NCBI RefSeq assembly: GCF_006175945.1 | Contig: NZ_VAJL01000001.1 | Coordinates: forward strand, 1,302,001 to 1,366,000 | Source of the DNA: Chryseobacterium mulctrae | GTDB lineage: Bacteria > Bacteroidota > Bacteroidia > Flavobacteriales > Weeksellaceae | Reading direction: 5' to 3' | DNA: 64,000 nt | Part shown: positions 25,282-33,581 of the stretch, in pieces | Layout of the letters: the number at the start of each line of letters is the position of its first letter | Position numbering within the stretch: position 1 is the stretch's first letter | Made by a program: the position numbers and the translations under genes | The notes under the pieces: model-generated | Database searches by the model: none | What the model was told of the DNA's origin: nothing | What the model saw: the letters and a program-made list of their open reading frames with translations, nothing else

Positions 25282-26760
25282 ATGAACCAAACTTTAGAAG
25301 AAATACAAAATTTCAAAGGAAAATACCCAAAACAATTATGGACACTTTTTACCGTCGAGATGTGGGAAAGATTCTGTTTTTACGGAATGAGGGGTGTTCT
25401 TACGTTTTTCATGGTAGATCAGCTTTTATTAAAAGATGATGTAGCTAATCTTCAATACGGTGCAATCCAGGCTTTTGTATATGCTTTCACTTTCATAGGT
25501 GGTATTTTTGCCGATAAAATTTTAGGATTTAAAAAATCACTTTTTTTCGGCGGAATTGTCATGATTTTAGGTAATTTATTGATTGCTTTTTCTCCGAAAG
25601 ATTTATTTTATTACGGAATTGCATTCTCCATTATCGGAACAGGATTCTTCAAACCCAATGTTTCATCAATGGTAGGAGAATTGTACGACGAAAAAGATCC
25701 GAGAAGAGACGCAGGATACGGAATGTTCTATGCAGGAATTAACATTGGCGGACTTTTAGGAGGTGCTCTTTGTATTTATTTAGGAAAATATCATTCTTGG
25801 ACTTTATGCTTCCTTGCAGCAGCTGTAGTAATGGTTATCGGATTGCTTACTTTCCTCTTCACCAAGAAAAACTTAGGTCCAATAGGTAATTCTCCATTAA
25901 TAAATATGGAACCGGGAAAAAGAAAAATAAGAGAAATTGGTGTTTATGCACTTTCTATTTTAAGTATTCCGCTGATTTTCATCATGGTGAAAAATACTCA
26001 TTACACAGATTATTTCATGTATACCATCGGAGTTATTGCTGTAGGATATTTTATTTATGAATTAATCAGATTAAAAATTTCAGGCCTTCAGAAAAAATTA
26101 ATTGCAGCATTTGCTTTTATATTTTTCTATTTCTTATTCAATGCGATTTATGAGCAAAGTGGTGGTTCTTTATCTCTGTTTGCCAAAGATAATTTAGATC
26201 ACAATTTATTAGGGTTTAATATGGATCCCAATGTGGTTAACAACAGTTCAAATACTCTTTTTGTTATTATTTTAAGTCCAATCATTGGATTATTATGGCT
26301 TTGGTTGGCTAAGAAAAAATTAGAACCGAATACATTAATCAAGTTCGGAATCGGATTTTTATTCCTTTCTGCTTCATTTTATATATTTTATTACACCAAG
26401 TTTTTTGCTAATGTAGAGGGAATTACTTCACTTAATGTCTTTGCATTCGCTTATCTTATTACAACCATCGGGGAACTTTGTTTAGGCCCAATCGGAATGT
26501 CGATCATTACCAAATTATCCCCAAAAAGATTATTCGGAATGATGATGGGGCTTTGGTTTTTAGCAAGTGCATTTGGTCAGTTAGCAGCAGGAAAACTGGG
26601 TGCTGAAATTTCAAAATCAAATACAGGAAATGATTTAGTATCTAAGTTACAGTCTTATACAGACGGTTATTATCAGCTTGCTATTTATGCATTAATTGCC
26701 GGTGTGGTACTGATTTTGATATCACCATTCATTAAAAAGCTTATGCAGGAGGTAAAATAG
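25282..26760 (+). CDS. POT/PTR peptide MFS transporter 3
   Basis: 492 residues. The family motif is slightly changed (FTVEMWERFCFYGMRGVL, with Phe for the first Tyr). FFKPNVSSMVGELYDEKDPRRDAGYGMFY and the late GELCLGPIGMSIITKLSP segments are otherwise normal. Membrane segments are easily seen. It lies behind the DUF1016 remnant and is followed after 28 bp by the thioredoxin gene on the same strand, with no terminator between them, so these two are likely an operon. The three paralogues are clearly diverged from one another and are not a recent tandem duplication. Confidence 0.93.
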   Translation: MNQTLEEIQNFKGKYPKQLWTLFTVEMWERFCFYGMRGVLTFFMVDQLLLKDDVANLQYGAIQAFVYAFTFIGGIFADKILGFKKSLFFGGIVMILGNLLIAFSPKDLFYYGIAFSIIGTGFFKPNVSSMVGELYDEKDPRRDAGYGMFYAGINIGGLLGGALCIYLGKYHSWTLCFLAAAVVMVIGLLTFLFTKKNLGPIGNSPLINMEPGKRKIREIGVYALSILSIPLIFIMVKNTHYTDYFMYTIGVIAVGYFIYELIRLKISGLQKKLIAAFAFIFFYFLFNAIYEQSGGSLSLFAKDNLDHNLLGFNMDPNVVNNSSNTLFVIILSPIIGLLWLWLAKKKLEPNTLIKFGIGFLFLSASFYIFYYTKFFANVEGITSLNVFAFAYLITTIGELCLGPIGMSIITKLSPKRLFGMMMGLWFLASAFGQLAAGKLGAEISKSNTGNDLVSKLQSYTDGYYQLAIYALIAGVVLILISPFIKKLMQEVK

Positions 26761-26788
26761 AGTTTGCTTTTCATTTAAACATCAAATC

Positions 26789-27322
26789 ATGAAAAAAATA
26801 TCCACCCTACTTTTTCTTTTCATTATCAGCTTCAGTTTTGCGCAGGTAAAATGGATGACGATTGAAGAAGCATTAAATGCACAGAAAACACAACCTAAAA
26901 AAATCATCATCGATTTTTATGCAGATTGGTGTGGCCCGTGTAAAATCATGGATAAAAAAACCTATGGAAATCCCATAATTTATGAGTTTTTAAATGAAAA
27001 TTATTACCCCGTAAAGTTTGATGCAGAAGACAAACGAACGATAGAGATCTTCGGCAGAAAATTTTCTAATGACAATACTTCTCACAAAAAAGGAAGAAAT
27101 TCACTTCACGAATTCACACAATTCATGAATGTAAATGCAGTACCAAGTACAGTTTTTCTTGATGACAAAGGAAATCCCATAACTATGTTACAAGGAGAAT
27201 TATCTGCAAAAGAATTAGAACCTTATCTTGATTTTATATCAAACAATCTATACAAAAAAGTAAAAACCAAGCAAGATTGGGAAGATTATCAGAAGAAATT
27301 CAGATCTAAAATAAAAGATTAA
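26789..27322 (+). CDS. secreted thioredoxin-fold protein
   Basis: 177 residues with a signal peptide (cleavage probably after FSFAQ, about residue 19). The thioredoxin-like redox site is DFYADWCGPCKIM, with Cys48 and Cys51. The cis-proline is in NAVPSTVFLD, and the domain ends before a C-terminal helix that is charged (KVKTKQDWEDYQKK). It resembles periplasmic DUF255/thioredoxin family disulphide reductases of Bacteroidota. It starts 28 bp after transporter 3, and a terminator follows, so it ends that transcript. Confidence 0.88.
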   Translation: MKKISTLLFLFIISFSFAQVKWMTIEEALNAQKTQPKKIIIDFYADWCGPCKIMDKKTYGNPIIYEFLNENYYPVKFDAEDKRTIEIFGRKFSNDNTSHKKGRNSLHEFTQFMNVNAVPSTVFLDDKGNPITMLQGELSAKELEPYLDFISNNLYKKVKTKQDWEDYQKKFRSKIKD

Positions 27323-27342
27323 TCGTTTTAAAACATATAATT

Positions 27343-27367
27343 AAGACTTCCATTTTTTGGAAGTCTT
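27343..27367 (+). terminator. terminator after the thioredoxin gene
   Basis: AAGACTTCCA / TGGAAGTCTT with a T-rich loop and then a T-run, 20 bp after the stop at 27322. Confidence 0.85.
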
Positions 27368-27451
27368 TTTTATTTTACCGAAATTCGAGCTTTTATTTTT
27401 TCATTCAAAACACGGATAAAAAACTCGAAACAGACATCTCAAAACACGTAA

Positions 27452-29536
27452 ATGACTTTAGAAACTTCCATAGAATATGTAAAAGGAATTGGTCCTGAAC
27501 GAGCCAAACTCATTAAAAATGTGTTGGGAATTTCTATTGTGGAAGATCTCCTCAATTTCTACCCGATCCGGTATTTAGATAAAAATAAAGTTTACAAAGT
27601 AAACGCACTTCAGGAAAGTAATCTTGAAATTCAGCTGAAAGGAAAAATTTCCAATGTGCAGGAAATTCTCACCGGAAAAGTAAAAAGACTGACCGCAAAA
27701 TTCAACGACGACACCGGAAGTATGGATCTGGTTTGGTTTCAGTATTCGAAATGGCTGAAAGAACAACTTCCTGTCAACCGCGAAGTTTTTATTTTCGGAA
27801 AAATCAATGCTTTTAACAATCAGTTTTCGATGCCGCATCCGGAAATTGAACTGGATGAAAACAAAGAAAAAGACAACAGATTAAGACCCATTTATTCCAG
27901 TTCTGAAAAACTGACGAAAAGAGGTTTAAACCAAAAATTCTTTCAGGTGATTCTGAGAAATATCTGCAAAGAGATCCCTGATATTATTCAGGAAAATCTT
28001 CCGGAGTCTATAATGAGCTCGATGAAGTTTTTATCGAGGCAACAGACTTTTTTAAACATTCATTTTCCAAAAAATTTAGATTATTTTGAAAAGGCAAATC
28101 AGCGTTTAAAATTTGAAGAATCATTTTTCTTTCAGCTAGGATATGCTCTAAAAAAACTTCATCATAAAACACAATCTGTAGGAAATCCGTTTCCGATTGT
28201 TGGTGATCATTTCACAGGATTTTACGAAAAACATCTTCCTTTTGAACTTACAGGAGCTCAAAAAAGAGTTTTAAAGGAAATCAGAATGGATATGAAAAAG
28301 CCGATTCAGATGAACAGGCTTTTGCAAGGCGATGTAGGTTCAGGAAAAACAATGGTTGCTTTATTAACGATGCTGATTGCCTTAGACAATGGTTTTCAAA
28401 GTTGTTTGATGGCTCCCACAGAAATTCTTGCCCAACAACATTACAACGGAATTAAAGATCTATTAAAAGACACAGAAATTAAAGTCAGCCTTTTGACGGG
28501 TTCGGTAAAAGCTTCTGCAAGAAAGGTTATTCACCATGAATTAGAAAATGGTGAGCTTTCTATTTTGGTAGGAACTCATGCAGTTTTGGAAGATAAAGTG
28601 AAATTTAAAAACCTCGGATTGGCAATTATCGACGAGCAACATCGATTTGGAGTCGCTCAAAGAGCCAAACTGTGGGCTAAAAATAAAATTCCACCTCATA
28701 TTTTGGTGATGACCGCAACTCCAATTCCGAGAACTTTGGCAATGAGCTTTTATTCGGATCTCGACGTTTCTGTGATTGATGAAATGCCTGTTGGAAGAAA
28801 AGCGATCATTACCGCTCATAGAAGAGAAAAAGACAGAACTTATGTTTATCATTTCTGTCATGAAGAAATACGAAAAGGCAGACAGATCTACTTTGTTTAT
28901 CCATTGATTGAAGAATCTGAAACTTTAGATTATAAAAATCTGATGGAAGGTTTGGAGCATATTATGGACAACTTTTCGAATTATGAGGTAACGATGCTTC
29001 ACGGGAAAATGAAACCCGATGAGAAAGATGCCGCAATGAATTATTTTGCATCAGGAAAGTCGCAAATTATGGTTGCAACAACCGTAATTGAAGTCGGTGT
29101 AAATGTTCCGAATGCTTCAGTTATGGTGATCGAAAGTGCTGAAAGATTTGGTCTTTCTCAGCTTCACCAACTTCGTGGAAGAGTTGGAAGAGGAGCCGAA
29201 CAGAGTTACTGTATCTTGATGACCTCCGATAAAATGTCTGCCGAAAGCCGAACAAGGATCAGAACGATGACCGAAACCAATGATGGTTTTAAAATTTCTG
29301 AAGTCGATATGCAATTGCGCGGTCCCGGTGATATTTTGGGAACTCAGCAAAGCGGTGTTGTTGATTTTAAAAGACTCGATTTGGTCAACGATGCACCCAT
29401 CATTAAAACCACAAAAAAAATGATCGACAAAATCTTAGAAACAGATCCACATTTATCAGGAACTGATCATCAGATCATTAAAAATTATTATATCCAAAAT
29501 TATAAAGGGAAAAATAAGTGGAGTAAGATTTCTTAA
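27452..29536 (+). CDS. recG: ATP-dependent DNA helicase RecG
   Basis: 694 residues, normal for RecG. The N-terminal wedge/OB domain (about residues 1-210) has GSMDLVWFQYSKWL. The helicase motifs follow in order: Walker A GDVGSGKT, Ia PTEILAQQH, II as IIDEQHRFG (a DExH-type box), III MTATPIPRTL, IV-V TMLHGKM and MVATTVIEVGVNVPN, VI QLRGRVGRG. RecG remodels stalled replication forks and Holliday junctions. The start ATG at 27452 lies 85 bp after the preceding terminator. The hypothetical gene at 29558 follows after 21 bp. Confidence 0.97.
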   Translation: MTLETSIEYVKGIGPERAKLIKNVLGISIVEDLLNFYPIRYLDKNKVYKVNALQESNLEIQLKGKISNVQEILTGKVKRLTAKFNDDTGSMDLVWFQYSKWLKEQLPVNREVFIFGKINAFNNQFSMPHPEIELDENKEKDNRLRPIYSSSEKLTKRGLNQKFFQVILRNICKEIPDIIQENLPESIMSSMKFLSRQQTFLNIHFPKNLDYFEKANQRLKFEESFFFQLGYALKKLHHKTQSVGNPFPIVGDHFTGFYEKHLPFELTGAQKRVLKEIRMDMKKPIQMNRLLQGDVGSGKTMVALLTMLIALDNGFQSCLMAPTEILAQQHYNGIKDLLKDTEIKVSLLTGSVKASARKVIHHELENGELSILVGTHAVLEDKVKFKNLGLAIIDEQHRFGVAQRAKLWAKNKIPPHILVMTATPIPRTLAMSFYSDLDVSVIDEMPVGRKAIITAHRREKDRTYVYHFCHEEIRKGRQIYFVYPLIEESETLDYKNLMEGLEHIMDNFSNYEVTMLHGKMKPDEKDAAMNYFASGKSQIMVATTVIEVGVNVPNASVMVIESAERFGLSQLHQLRGRVGRGAEQSYCILMTSDKMSAESRTRIRTMTETNDGFKISEVDMQLRGPGDILGTQQSGVVDFKRLDLVNDAPIIKTTKKMIDKILETDPHLSGTDHQIIKNYYIQNYKGKNKWSKIS

Positions 29537-29557
29537 AATTAAAATCCAAAAATTGTT

Positions 29558-30127
29558 ATGAAGAAACAAATATTTTCAACCGCCCTTTTCTTTATTTTAA
29601 TAATAAATATTCATGCTCAAAACAAAAATATTATTTCTGAAATTGAAAAAAATGTTTTGGATATAAATAATAATGAGAGTTTAACGATTTACAAAGTTCC
29701 TTCCGATAAAATTGCTAAGGTTAAGAAATATGGACAAGATGAAAATATTGATGTTTTCAAAAAGGGAAATCAGACAGTCAAAATCATAGATTATTCAAAA
29801 GATAACGGAGGCGGTTACGAACAAGTCATCATATATCTGCAAAATGAAAAACCAATATTCATTGAAACAGAAAGCAAAACAATTATAAAAGCAAGACCCG
29901 TAGATTTCAAAAAAATTGAAATCTTTGAGTCTGTAGAAAAATCAAAGATATTTGTAATAAATTGGGACAAAGATTTTTTTGATTATCAATTTTGGGATAA
30001 GAAGACCAATGTATACAAACAACCTGAAGAAGAACATAAAAATTTGATTCTTCCCTCCAAAAAAAATGATGTTATACGAATTTTAAAGTTGAGCCAATTT
30101 GCAACAAAAAATAATGTTGAAGAATAA
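29558..30127 (+). CDS. hypothetical secreted protein
   Basis: 189 residues with a clear signal peptide (MKKQIFSTALFFILIINIHA). The mature part is Lys/Glu-rich, mixed alpha/beta, with an internal VIIYLQNEKPIFIETESK strand pair; no cysteines or recognised domain. It starts 21 bp after recG on the same strand and may be read through from it. Its stop is 3 bp before the stop of the convergent GNAT gene. Codon use matches the neighbours. Confidence 0.65.
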   Translation: MKKQIFSTALFFILIINIHAQNKNIISEIEKNVLDINNNESLTIYKVPSDKIAKVKKYGQDENIDVFKKGNQTVKIIDYSKDNGGGYEQVIIYLQNEKPIFIETESKTIIKARPVDFKKIEIFESVEKSKIFVINWDKDFFDYQFWDKKTNVYKQPEEEHKNLILPSKKNDVIRILKLSQFATKNNVEE

Positions 30128-30130
30128 GAA

Positions 30131-30628
30131 TTACAGAACAAATTCCATTAAATAATCATCCATCACATATCCATTTCCAATATCAAAAACGCCTTCATCA
30201 TATACTTTATAGCCTTGAGATTCGTAGAATTTCTTCGCTGAATTATGTTTATTGACATTCAGAATAATTCTGTTATCTCCACTTTCTAAAGTTTTTTCGT
30301 TTAAAAACTCAAGCGTTTTTTTACCTAGGCCTTTTCCTTTACTTTCAGGAACCAAATAAATTCGGTGAAGTTTGGTTGTATTTTCTTCGTAATGATTTTC
30401 AAAACCAATAAATCCGTCATATTCATTGGAGTTTTCATCAAAAACAAGATAATAATGATAATCCGGATCTTTAAGATGAGTTGAAATTTCAGATTGAGAA
30501 TACATTGTGTTTAACATGTATTCCATCTGCTCAATAGAAAGAATTTCTGCATAGGCATTTTCCCAAGATCTTTTGGCTAAATCCTGAATTAAAAGGATAT
30601 TTTCTTCTGTTGCTTTGATTAATTTCAT
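30131..30628 (-). CDS. GNAT family N-acetyltransferase
   Basis: 165 residues covering one GNAT domain. The acetyl-CoA-binding motif A is LVPESKGKGLGKKTLEFL (a Q/RxxGxG/A variant), and motif B is ILNVNKHNSAKKFYESQGYKV. The acceptor could be an amino acid, peptide or ribosomal protein; the sequence does not say. The gene is convergent with the hypothetical gene at 29558 with only 3 bp between the stops. Confidence 0.9.
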   Translation of the reverse strand: MKLIKATEENILLIQDLAKRSWENAYAEILSIEQMEYMLNTMYSQSEISTHLKDPDYHYYLVFDENSNEYDGFIGFENHYEENTTKLHRIYLVPESKGKGLGKKTLEFLNEKTLESGDNRIILNVNKHNSAKKFYESQGYKVYDEGVFDIGNGYVMDDYLMEFVL

Positions 30629-30641
30629 AATTTATTTTTTA

Positions 30642-30798
30642 CCGCAAAAGTCACAAAAGTCTTTTTTTAATATTTAAGATATAAAAATCTCTTTTAAAAG
30701 TTCACAAAAAAGAAAATTAAAGATTTTCAAAAACTTTTGAATGCTTTAATGTAATTCGTCTTATTCTTTTAAATAAAAACTTTTGTGACTTTTGTGGT
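30642..30798. repeat. long-spaced inverted repeat
   Basis: ACCGCAAAAGTCACAAAAGT (30642-30661) and, on the other strand, ACCACAAAAGTCACAAAAGT (30779-30798), 19 of 20 positions alike, spaced by about 117 bp of AT-rich sequence without an ORF. It lies between the GNAT gene and dapA. The arms look like a dispersed intergenic repeat rather than an operator. Confidence 0.6.
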
Positions 30799-30816
30799 TA
30801 TAATTTTTAGATTAAA

Positions 30817-30845
30817 AAAGTGAAAAGCATTACACTTTTCACTTT
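30817..30845 (-). terminator. terminator of dapA
   Basis: AAAGTGAAAAG / CTTTTCACTTT with loop CATTACA. Read on the minus strand it is followed by a T-run (CTTTTTTAAT), 51 bp after the dapA stop. Confidence 0.75.
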
Positions 30846-30895
30846 AAATATTTATAGTTTAAGAATTCACAATTGACTTTTGACAATTCGCCTTC

Positions 30896-31768
30896 TTAAA
30901 TTTTCGCCATTTCAGCTTTTATTTTCGCATAAAGTCCTTCTGAAGCAGGAACCAATGGAAGTCTCAAATAATTTTTGATTAATCCTTTTTCTGCTAAAAC
31001 AACTTTAATTCCGCAAGGATTTCCTTCTGCAAAAATCAGTCTTGTGATCTCCACTAATTTATTGTGAATTCCATAAGCTTCATCTACTTTTTTATCAAAA
31101 GCCAGTTGAACCATTGTAGAAAATTCTTTCGGATAACCTTGCCCGATTACAGAAATTACACCATTTCCACCAGCTAAAGTTACAGGAAGTGTATATTCAT
31201 CATCACCAGAAACCAAATTAAAACCTTCAGGTTTTTTTCTAAGAATATCAAAATACTGAAGAATATTTGGTGCCGCTTCTTTAATTAAGAATAAATTCGG
31301 GAATTCATTTGCCAAACGCAAAGTAGTTTCAGCTTCTACATTTTGTCCGGTTCTTGAAGGAACGTTATAAATGATAATATTTTTTCCTGTAGAAGCTAAA
31401 GCTTTATAATGCTGATAAAGCCCTTCCTGATTAGGTTTGTTATAATAAGGAGACACCGATAAAACTGCCGTAAAATCTGACAAATGAGTTTCTTCGATTT
31501 GCTGTTTGACTTCAAGAGTATTGTTTCCGCCAATTCCTAAAACCAAAGGAAGACGTTTATTATTCACCTTAATGATGTGCTCAACTACCTGTTTCTTCTC
31601 GTCTGAAGAAAGTGTAGCAGCTTCCGCTGTAGTTCCCAATACTACTAAATAGTTGGTTCCGTTTTCGATATTGTACTCAACAAGTTTTGTTAAACTTTCG
31701 AAATCTACGGATAAATCTTCATTAAAGGGTGTAACCAAAGCAACACCTACTCCTTTTAAAATGCTCAT
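30896..31768 (-). CDS. dapA: 4-hydroxy-tetrahydrodipicolinate synthase
   Basis: 290 residues, a full-length DapA TIM barrel. It condenses pyruvate with aspartate semialdehyde on the way to diaminopimelate and lysine. GTTAEAATLS in the first third, YYNKPNQEGLYQHY, YNVPSRTGQN, and LIKEAAPN with the Schiff-base lysine (about residue 163) are visible. The gene has its own transcript: a TAAATTTG -7-like box is on the minus strand at 31788-31795, and a terminator follows the stop. It is divergent from the 5'-nucleotidase operon. Confidence 0.97.
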   Translation of the reverse strand: MSILKGVGVALVTPFNEDLSVDFESLTKLVEYNIENGTNYLVVLGTTAEAATLSSDEKKQVVEHIIKVNNKRLPLVLGIGGNNTLEVKQQIEETHLSDFTAVLSVSPYYNKPNQEGLYQHYKALASTGKNIIIYNVPSRTGQNVEAETTLRLANEFPNLFLIKEAAPNILQYFDILRKKPEGFNLVSGDDEYTLPVTLAGGNGVISVIGQGYPKEFSTMVQLAFDKKVDEAYGIHNKLVEITRLIFAEGNPCGIKVVLAEKGLIKNYLRLPLVPASEGLYAKIKAEMAKI

Positions 31769-31874
31769 CTGTTCGAATTATTTTCCCCAAATTTAATAAT
31801 TTCATACAAGAATTTACAATATTTAATCCTATTTTATTATACATATAATTATATTTGCATATACTAAAGATATT

Positions 31875-32630
31875 ATGCAAAATAAATTCTTATTGCTAGG
31901 AATTGCCTTGTTATCACTTACAGCCTGTAAAACGACACCGTTGCAGGTTGCCAATGTGCAGACACAGAAGAACATTTCTATTAATAAAGAGCTGAAGGAC
32001 GATGAAGGTTTTGCGAAATTTATCGAGCCTTACACTCTAAAACTCAACAAAGAGATGAACCAGAAGATCTCTTATACGCAAGTAAATCTCACAAAAGAAG
32101 GAGACAACAGCAATTTGGGAAACATTTTAGCTGACTACACTTTTGACGGAGCAGATGTTTGGACAAAAGCGAATCTCAATCAAAACGTAGATGCTGCCCT
32201 AATCAATATCGGTGGAATCCGTACTACGATTGGAAAAGGCGATATTCTTCTGAAAAATGTTTTCGAAGTAATGCCTTTTGAAAATGAAGTGATCATTGTA
32301 AAAATGAAAGGTTCAGATTTGCAGGGATTGTTTGATTACTACGCAAAAACTCAGGTAAATAATCCGGTTTCTCACTTATACATAGAAACCAATAACGGAC
32401 AATTAACCAAAACTTTAATTAACGGAAAAGTGGTAAATCCAAATCAGGATTATTATATTGCAACGTCTGATTATCTGGCTTTGGGAGGTGATAATATGAA
32501 ATTTTTCAGCAAAGGAGAATCGATTCCTACAGGAATTAAATTGAGAGATTTATTTATCGATTATTTTAAGAAAAATGCTGAGATCAATCCGAAAGAAGAT
32601 ATTCGCTTAAATTTTATTGGGAAGAAATAA
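31875..32630 (+). CDS. lipoprotein with 5'-nucleotidase C-terminal domain
   Basis: 251 residues. The signal peptide ends in LLSLTACKTT, with the lipidation cysteine about residue 18. The body matches the C-terminal substrate-binding domain of UshA-like 5'-nucleotidases, with INIGGIRTTI, FEVMPFENEVIIVKMKG and TSDYLALGGDNMKFF. In most bacteria this domain is fused behind the metallophosphatase domain; here that domain is in the next gene, which starts on the last base of this stop (TAATG). The two products probably form one enzyme. A TATATTTG box lies at 31850-31857. Confidence 0.88.
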   Translation: MQNKFLLLGIALLSLTACKTTPLQVANVQTQKNISINKELKDDEGFAKFIEPYTLKLNKEMNQKISYTQVNLTKEGDNSNLGNILADYTFDGADVWTKANLNQNVDAALINIGGIRTTIGKGDILLKNVFEVMPFENEVIIVKMKGSDLQGLFDYYAKTQVNNPVSHLYIETNNGQLTKTLINGKVVNPNQDYYIATSDYLALGGDNMKFFSKGESIPTGIKLRDLFIDYFKKNAEINPKEDIRLNFIGKK

Positions 32631-33580
32631 TGAATAGAAAGAGTTTTTTAAAAACAGTAGGTGGCGGAACTTTAGCAATGACTTTAGCTCCCAATTTGAT
32701 GATGGCAGAAGAATTGAGTTTAAATTCTTTCAAATCTGCCCACAAATTAACGATTCTTCATACCAACGATCAACACAGCAGAATAGAACCTTTTGACGAA
32801 AGTTATACCAAAAATCCTAATCAGGGTGGTTTTGCGAGAAGAGCAAGTTTAATACAAAAAATAAGAAGCGAAGAAAGCAATCTTTTGTTGCTCGATTCCG
32901 GAGATATTTTTCAGGGAACACCTTATTTCAACTTTTTCGGTGGCGAACTGGAGTTTAAACTGATGTCGATGATGAAATATGATGCATCCACAATGGGAAA
33001 TCATGATTTTGATAATGGTTTAGATGGCTTTCTGAAGGTTTTGCCTAATGCAGAGTTTCCTTTCATCTGTTCGAATTATGATTTTAAAAATACCATTCTC
33101 GACGGAAAAACTTCGCAGTATAAAATATTCAACAAAAACGGCATCAAAGTCGGAATTTTCGGAGTCGGAATTCAGTTAGATGGATTAGTTGGAAAAAAAC
33201 AGTACGGAGAAACCATTTGGTCTGATCCTATTGACGTGGCGCAACATTATTCTAATTTTCTGAAAAATGAGAATAAATGCGACCTTGTTATTTGCCTTTC
33301 ACACATCGGATATGACTACAAAGACGAACCCGAAAAAATAAGTGATAAAATTTTAGCCTCAAAAACAGAAAATATTGACTTAATTTTGGGAGGTCACACG
33401 CATACTTTTTTACCGGAACCTCAAACCTTTAAAAACAGACAAGGGAAAAACGTTTTGGTAAACCAAGTAGGTTGGGCAGGTCTTCTTTTAGGCAGAATAG
33501 ATTTCTTTTTTGATTCAAACAAAAATATAAAACAGATTTCCTGGAATAATCAGGCAATCGACAGCAGTATAACAGTATAA
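32630..33580 (+). CDS. metallophosphatase domain of a split 5'-nucleotidase
   Basis: 316 residues. A Tat-like or Sec signal (RKSFLKTVGGGTLAMTL) precedes a calcineurin-type metallophosphatase: HTNDQHSRIEPF, LLDSGDIFQGTP, MGNHDFDNG, LSHIGYD and GGHTHTF supply the two-metal site. It lacks the C-terminal specificity domain found in UshA, which is encoded by the previous gene in reversed order. Export to the periplasm is likely. It overlaps the stop of the upstream gene by one base, and its own stop is one base before the porZ start, so the operon is translationally tight. Confidence 0.9.
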   Translation: MNRKSFLKTVGGGTLAMTLAPNLMMAEELSLNSFKSAHKLTILHTNDQHSRIEPFDESYTKNPNQGGFARRASLIQKIRSEESNLLLLDSGDIFQGTPYFNFFGGELEFKLMSMMKYDASTMGNHDFDNGLDGFLKVLPNAEFPFICSNYDFKNTILDGKTSQYKIFNKNGIKVGIFGVGIQLDGLVGKKQYGETIWSDPIDVAQHYSNFLKNENKCDLVICLSHIGYDYKDEPEKISDKILASKTENIDLILGGHTHTFLPEPQTFKNRQGKNVLVNQVGWAGLLLGRIDFFFDSNKNIKQISWNNQAIDSSITV

Positions 33581-33581
33581 T

